8,235 nucleotides of DNA. Origin: Eubacteriales bacterium. Lineage in GTDB: Bacteria > Bacillota > Clostridia > Oscillospirales > Oscillospiraceae. Shown here one piece after another: positions 6,323 through 8,235 of this stretch. The position numbers and the translations under genes are program-made. The first letter of the stretch is position 1. The number at the start of each line of letters is the position of its first letter. The stretch is taken from the NCBI GenBank assembly GCA_030528965.1, contig JAUMXS010000058.1, positions 1-8,235 of the forward strand, in the 5' to 3' direction. A model generated the notes under the pieces. It made no database searches, had not been told where the DNA came from, and saw only the letters and a program-made list of their open reading frames with translations.

Positions 6323-7444
6323 TCAGACGTTTTTCTCCAAAAGCTGTGCCGCGGTTTCGGCATTGCGCGTTTCGATCTGACGCAGACGCCGGGCGTTTTC
6401 CAGCAGCCGGGGACGATCACCGGAAAGGGCGGCGGCGCGGTCGGTGAGCGTACAGAGCAGCTCCGGCGTGAGCTCCTCCAGCGGCACGCACAGTTCCTGT
6501 CCGATATACTCCATGAAGGAGGTGACCTTGGGGTCGTAGCTTATGCCCACGAGGGGCGTTCCGCAGCCGGCGGCGAATATGAGTCCGTGCAGCCGCATGG
6601 AGACCACGAGTTCCATCCGGGAGAGCAAGCCGATCGCCAGTCCGGCGGGAAGCGGATCATGTACGGCGTGACAGGGGATATCCTCCAGCAGTTTCAGAAC
6701 ACAGTCGGCGGCTTCACCGTCGTTGCGTTGATTGATGGAGAGAAAAACAGGCTCCAGACCCTGCGATTCCCATATATGCCGAGCGGCAGCAGCGAAACTG
6801 TCGGCCTTCTCCCAGAAGCCCGGCCAGCGCCGCAGACAAAAGGCGGCATAGCGCCCGTTGGGATCCAGGCCCTGTTTCCGCAGGAATGTGTCGATTTCCT
6901 CATCCGGCGCGGGGGTCAGAGACAGCGCCGGGTCGGAAGCAAGGATCATCTCCGGTTTCGTCACGCCCCAGGACCGCAGTTCATCTTCGCTGTTCGGTTC
7001 ACGGAGCGTGATGGCATCCGTATAGCGGTCAATGATACGACCGGCGAGACGACGGTTCCGGGGATGGTTCACAGGCCCCACACCGCAGCCGTACATCATG
7101 ACACGGCAGCCGCGGCGTTTCGCGAGCCAGATGGTGAACAGATAATAAAACAGGCTGCGGCTGCTTGTGACATCCTGGATCAGGCTGCCGCCGCCGTTAA
7201 TATAGAGTTTGGCCCGGCCCATCACACGGAAGAAGGCGGGCAGATCAAAGGTGTGCAGTGCCTGCACATTGCAGCGTGCGGCGGTTTCCTCCGGAAGGCG
7301 CGACAAAACGGTGACGGGCTGCACAGGGTCAATACCCCGCAGTTCCGCCACGATCGCATCCAGGATCGCCTCATCTCCGGCATTGCCGTGTCCATAGGCT
7401 CCGCAGATCAGTACGCCGTTCCGATTTTTCCGGCTGCCCGGCAT
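6323..7444 (-). CDS. csaB: Polysaccharide pyruvyl transferase CsaB
   Basis: CsaB-type enzymes transfer pyruvate from phosphoenolpyruvate to a sugar of the secondary cell wall polysaccharide. The resulting ketal is the ligand that SLH-domain surface proteins bind. The 373-residue protein shows GAYGHGNAGDEAIL at 15-28, GGGSLIQDVTSSRS at 84-97, SDPAL at 170-174, SMRLHGLIFA at 282-291 and SYDPKV at 302-307, all typical of the pyruvyl transferase family and of CsaB. There is no signal peptide or membrane segment, so it should be cytoplasmic. ATG 7444 is chosen: AAGGAAGAG ends 9 bases upstream and the first motif follows as in relatives. The frame also extends to a GTG at 7534, but that segment is AT-rich leader. 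It has a strong promoter of its own and diverges from a glycosyltransferase gene. The exact sugar acceptor cannot be read from sequence. Confidence 0.9.
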   Translation of the reverse strand: MPGSRKNRNGVLICGAYGHGNAGDEAILDAIVAELRGIDPVQPVTVLSRLPEETAARCNVQALHTFDLPAFFRVMGRAKLYINGGGSLIQDVTSSRSLFYYLFTIWLAKRRGCRVMMYGCGVGPVNHPRNRRLAGRIIDRYTDAITLREPNSEDELRSWGVTKPEMILASDPALSLTPAPDEEIDTFLRKQGLDPNGRYAAFCLRRWPGFWEKADSFAAAARHIWESQGLEPVFLSINQRNDGEAADCVLKLLEDIPCHAVHDPLPAGLAIGLLSRMELVVSMRLHGLIFAAGCGTPLVGISYDPKVTSFMEYIGQELCVPLEELTPELLCTLTDRAAALSGDRPRLLENARRLRQIETRNAETAAQLLEKNV

Positions 7445-7460
7445 CCGCAACAACTCTTCC

Positions 7461-7489
7461 TTGCAAAAAATAGGGAAGTAATATACAAT
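7461..7489 (+). promoter_or_regulatory. Possible promoter of the plus-strand glycosyltransferase
   Basis: TTGCAA (7461-7466, 4 of 6) and TACAAT (7484-7489, 5 of 6) are 17 bases apart. The start would be near 7496, giving a leader of about 140 bases that runs through the csaB promoter in the opposite sense. The -35 overlaps the csaB SD. It is the best plus-strand candidate I find, but it is only moderate. Confidence 0.4.
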
Positions 7490-7513
7490 AAAAAGGTATA
7501 AAAGCACTTCCGT

Positions 7514-7531
7514 CGGCGCATTTCTGCGCCG
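7514..7531 (-). other. Stem-loop at the 5' end of the csaB leader
   Basis: On the minus strand CGGCGCA (7531-7525) pairs perfectly with TGCGCCG (7520-7514) around a GAAA tetraloop of the stable GNRA type. The predicted csaB start is near 7530, so the hairpin lies at the very 5' end of the mRNA. There is no T tract directly after it. A role in mRNA stability is inferred. In the other direction it would lie in the glycosyltransferase leader. Confidence 0.55.
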
Positions 7532-7536
7532 CACCC

Positions 7537-7565
7537 ATTATACATTTTCTTGCCGCTTCGGTCAA
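7537..7565 (-). promoter_or_regulatory. Strong sigma-A-type promoter of csaB
   Basis: On the minus strand the -35 TTGACC (7565-7560, 5 of 6) and perfect -10 TATAAT (7542-7537) are 17 bases apart, with the start expected near 7530. The leader to ATG 7444 is about 86 bases. This is the closest match to consensus in the window, and it supports ATG 7444 rather than the GTG at 7534 as the csaB start. Confidence 0.85.
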
Positions 7566-7570
7566 GTAAT

Positions 7571-7610
7571 CGCTGCTTCAATCGGCGGAAGCCGAAAGCT
7601 TGATGCAGCG
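7571..7610 (+). other. Long imperfect stem-loop just upstream of the glycosyltransferase
   Basis: CGCTGC (7571-7576) pairs with GCAGCG (7605-7610). After a single T-T mismatch, TCAA (7578-7581) pairs with TTGA (7600-7603), and TCGGC (7582-7586) pairs with GCCGA (7591-7595) around a GGAA (GNRA) loop, with a 4-base bulge on one side. The total is 15 pairs in 40 bases. The SD of the next gene begins about 9 bases after it. The GNRA loop forms only on the plus-strand RNA, which favours a role in that leader. The function is unknown. Confidence 0.5.
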
Positions 7611-7635
7611 GAATCCCAAGGGAGGATCCTTCCGT

Positions 7636-8235
7636 ATGAAACATATTGCCGTTTTTCAGAGTGACCTGCGTGTCGGCGGTATTCAGAAAGCGCTTGTGAA
7701 TATACTCAATCAGATCGATTATTCCCGCTGCAAGGTCGATCTGTATCTTTTCGATCGCGAGGAGTTTTTTCCGCTGCCGGAGAATGAAAACCTCCGCGTG
7801 TTTTTTGAAAAGCCATACCCCTTCCTGAACCGGCTGATTTATTTTGGATTTCTGCGCCGTTTTGCTCCGCGGGTGAAAACGGACTGTACCTATGATGTGG
7901 CTGTGGATTTCAACAGCTACCGCAACGAATGCGCTGTCAATGCGCTGAGTGTCCCGGCTAAAAAGCGCGTGATGTGGATCCATAACGATGTGGAAATCAA
8001 AAAACGCAGCGAACCGAAGTATCGGGTGCTGTGGCATTTTTTCCGCAGCAAACTGCGGTATTATGACGAATTTGCTGCTGTTTCTCCCGGGATCATCGAC
8101 GGGTTTCGGCGCAGCTCCGGGATCTTTGACAAGCCCATCACGGCTATCCCCAACCGTATCGACACGGAGGAGATCTTCCGCAAGGCGGAAGCTCCGATCG
8201 AGTTTAAAGTCGATCCTGCGGAGTATAATCTCTGC
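7636..8235 (+). CDS. Glycosyltransferase, GT-B fold, family 4-like (C-terminus cut by window edge)
   Basis: The first 200 residues of a sugar-nucleotide-dependent glycosyltransferase are present; the C-terminal donor-binding domain lies outside the window. The N-terminus MKHIAVFQSDLRVGGIQKAL is the typical first strand and glycine loop of this fold. YDVAVDFNSY is at 86-95, RVMWIHND at 111-118, AVSPGI at 148-153 and IPNRID at 171-176, all in the usual order. No signal peptide is seen, so it should act on the cytoplasmic face of the membrane. ATG 7636 has GGGAGGA about 9 bases upstream. It is divergent from csaB, suggesting a shared cell-surface polysaccharide locus. By eye it is poorer in GC than the genes to its left, with many TTT phenylalanine codons, which may reflect a variable locus. 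Donor and acceptor sugars cannot be assigned, so no symbol is given. Confidence 0.87.
   Translation, partial: MKHIAVFQSDLRVGGIQKALVNILNQIDYSRCKVDLYLFDREEFFPLPENENLRVFFEKPYPFLNRLIYFGFLRRFAPRVKTDCTYDVAVDFNSYRNECAVNALSVPAKKRVMWIHNDVEIKKRSEPKYRVLWHFFRSKLRYYDEFAAVSPGIIDGFRRSSGIFDKPITAIPNRIDTEEIFRKAEAPIEFKVDPAEYNLC

Noticed and set aside
6323..6345. Terminator after csaB
   Set aside because: Only a 4-bp CTGA/TCAG stem without a T tract is present; too weak to call.
6287..7501. 404-residue plus-strand ORF opposite csaB
   Set aside because: The csaB motifs on the other strand are clear; the plus frame has low-complexity composition and no known signature.
7445..7534. N-terminal extension of csaB to the GTG at 7534
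   Set aside because: The predicted transcription start is near 7530, so this GTG would not be translated, and ATG 7444 gives the normal protein start.
7408..8037. 209-residue minus-strand ORF across the csaB/glycosyltransferase gap
   Set aside because: It is antisense to the glycosyltransferase and crosses the csaB promoter and leader; no family resemblance.
1..8235. CRISPR arrays, insertion sequences, tRNA genes or a defence or biosynthetic system
   Set aside because: No repeated spacer array, transposase, terminal inverted repeats or tRNA-like fold was seen. Apart from the partial surface-polysaccharide edge the genes are housekeeping genes.

Overview
The window is ordinary bacterial chromosome. 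The GC-rich genes, strong Shine-Dalgarno (SD) sequences and the order rplU-rpmA-obg point to a Gram-positive of the Firmicutes/Clostridia type, plausibly near the Oscillospiraceae/Ruminococcaceae. That placement is inferred from protein flavour and is not proven. csaB (pyruvylation of a wall polysaccharide) and meso-diaminopimelate (DAP) dehydrogenase fit a Gram-positive wall containing DAP.

Layout: six complete genes and one partial gene lie on the minus strand, and one partial gene on the plus strand. Read in their own direction (right to left) the minus genes are: csaB (7444-6323); rplU, rpmA, obg (6184-4095); ddh (4059-3073), which ends in a textbook terminator; then mnmG and mnmA (2778-1, mnmA running off the left edge). 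A family 4-type glycosyltransferase starts at 7636 on the plus strand, divergent from csaB, and runs off the right edge. No stretch longer than 300 bases lacks a gene. The gaps are 2779-3072, 5379-5570 and 7445-7635, and all three hold promoters, terminators or stem-loops.

How the genes work together: MnmG and MnmA both modify the wobble uridine (U34) of tRNAs (the 5-carboxymethylaminomethyl and 2-thio groups). Their genes overlap by 8 bases, so they look translationally coupled. L21, L27 and Obg form the conserved ribosome-assembly group, with a candidate L21 leader and TTG start in front and a row of stem-loops between rpmA and obg. Ddh makes meso-DAP for peptidoglycan and lysine. CsaB and the divergent glycosyltransferase look like the edge of a cell-surface polysaccharide locus.

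Sigma-A-like promoters with 17-base spacers can be read in front of mnmG, ddh, rplU and csaB, and a weaker one for the glycosyltransferase. I see no CRISPR array, insertion sequence, tRNA, rRNA or defence system. The coding content is well known; the less described material is RNA/DNA structure in the intergenic regions, mainly 5379-5570 and 7445-7635.
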